A stretch of 64,000 nucleotides of DNA from Setaria digitata (lineage: Eukaryota; Nematoda; Chromadorea; Rhabditida; Setariidae), in contig RCAB01000342.1 of the NCBI GenBank assembly GCA_003640385.1, forward strand, positions 1 through 64,000. Direction: 5' to 3'. Below the pieces are notes generated by a model. That model searched no databases, was not told where the DNA came from, and saw nothing but the letters and a program-made list of their open reading frames with translations. Below are positions 63,837 to 64,000 of this stretch, in pieces. Position 1 is the first letter of the stretch; the number at the start of each line of letters is the position of its first letter. Position numbers and translations under genes: made by a program.

Positions 63837-64000
63837 GTAAGTTTCCTCATTAATTATGAGTAATTTAACCAAATTAAAAGTTAGCAAAATTTAATAAACT
63901 AAATTGAAATACATTCAGTGAATTTAGTCATTTTATAAATCGTTCAAATATTAAATTTTCCATCTTAAATTTATTATTTAAAAAAATTCACTCTGTAATT

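Overview
The window looks like nuclear DNA of a nematode, most likely a spirurid or filarial-type parasite. This is inferred from strong A+T bias, many short exons split by AT-rich GT...AG introns ending in TTTTAG or TTTCAG, abundant homopolymer and microsatellite tracts, and families that are nematode-restricted (ground-like hedgehog-related protein, cuticle collagen). No organelle, bacterial or viral gene was seen. Species cannot be named from the sequence alone.

Five genes are well supported, all on the + strand, and their exons were rebuilt by matching splice sites and reading phases. (1) 8614-10836 is a DM-domain (Doublesex/MAB-3) transcription factor with long polyalanine and polyglutamine tracts, and may have further 3' exons. 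(2) 19033-21833 is a secreted proline/cysteine-rich ground-like (GRL) protein. (3) 26629-32965 is an SLC41/MgtE-type divalent cation (Mg2+) transporter in 10 exons. (4) 50264-58814 is an Rh-family ammonia/CO2 channel in 12 exons with both pore histidines. (5) 63022 to beyond the right edge is the 5' end of a cuticle-collagen-like gene.

Layout: 1-8613 is a gene desert rich in T/A homopolymers, with a 20-bp GTG-rich minisatellite near 6.4 kb. 10.8-19.0 kb is mostly non-coding, with a few isolated exon-like segments that could extend the DM gene. 21.8-26.6 kb is non-coding and holds a decayed copy of a GRL exon piece. 33.0-50.2 kb is a 17-kb desert containing a possible two-exon micro-gene (36677-37912), a perfect 80-unit TTA microsatellite, and a GC-richer island (44.5-45.65 kb) made of a purine tract, a 142-codon minus-strand reading frame and a 39/67-bp higher-order minisatellite. 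58.8-63.0 kb is non-coding.

The genes are not an operon: spacings are kilobases and there is no evidence of co-transcription. Two (GRL and collagen) are apical extracellular-matrix/cuticle genes, two are membrane transporters, and one is a developmental regulator typical of sexual differentiation. No clearly new biological system was found. The most testable novelties are the alternative 3' end of the DM gene, an in-frame upstream exon for the Rh gene, the two candidate orphan genes, the minisatellite architecture, and degenerate tandem arrays within introns of the SLC41 and Rh genes.
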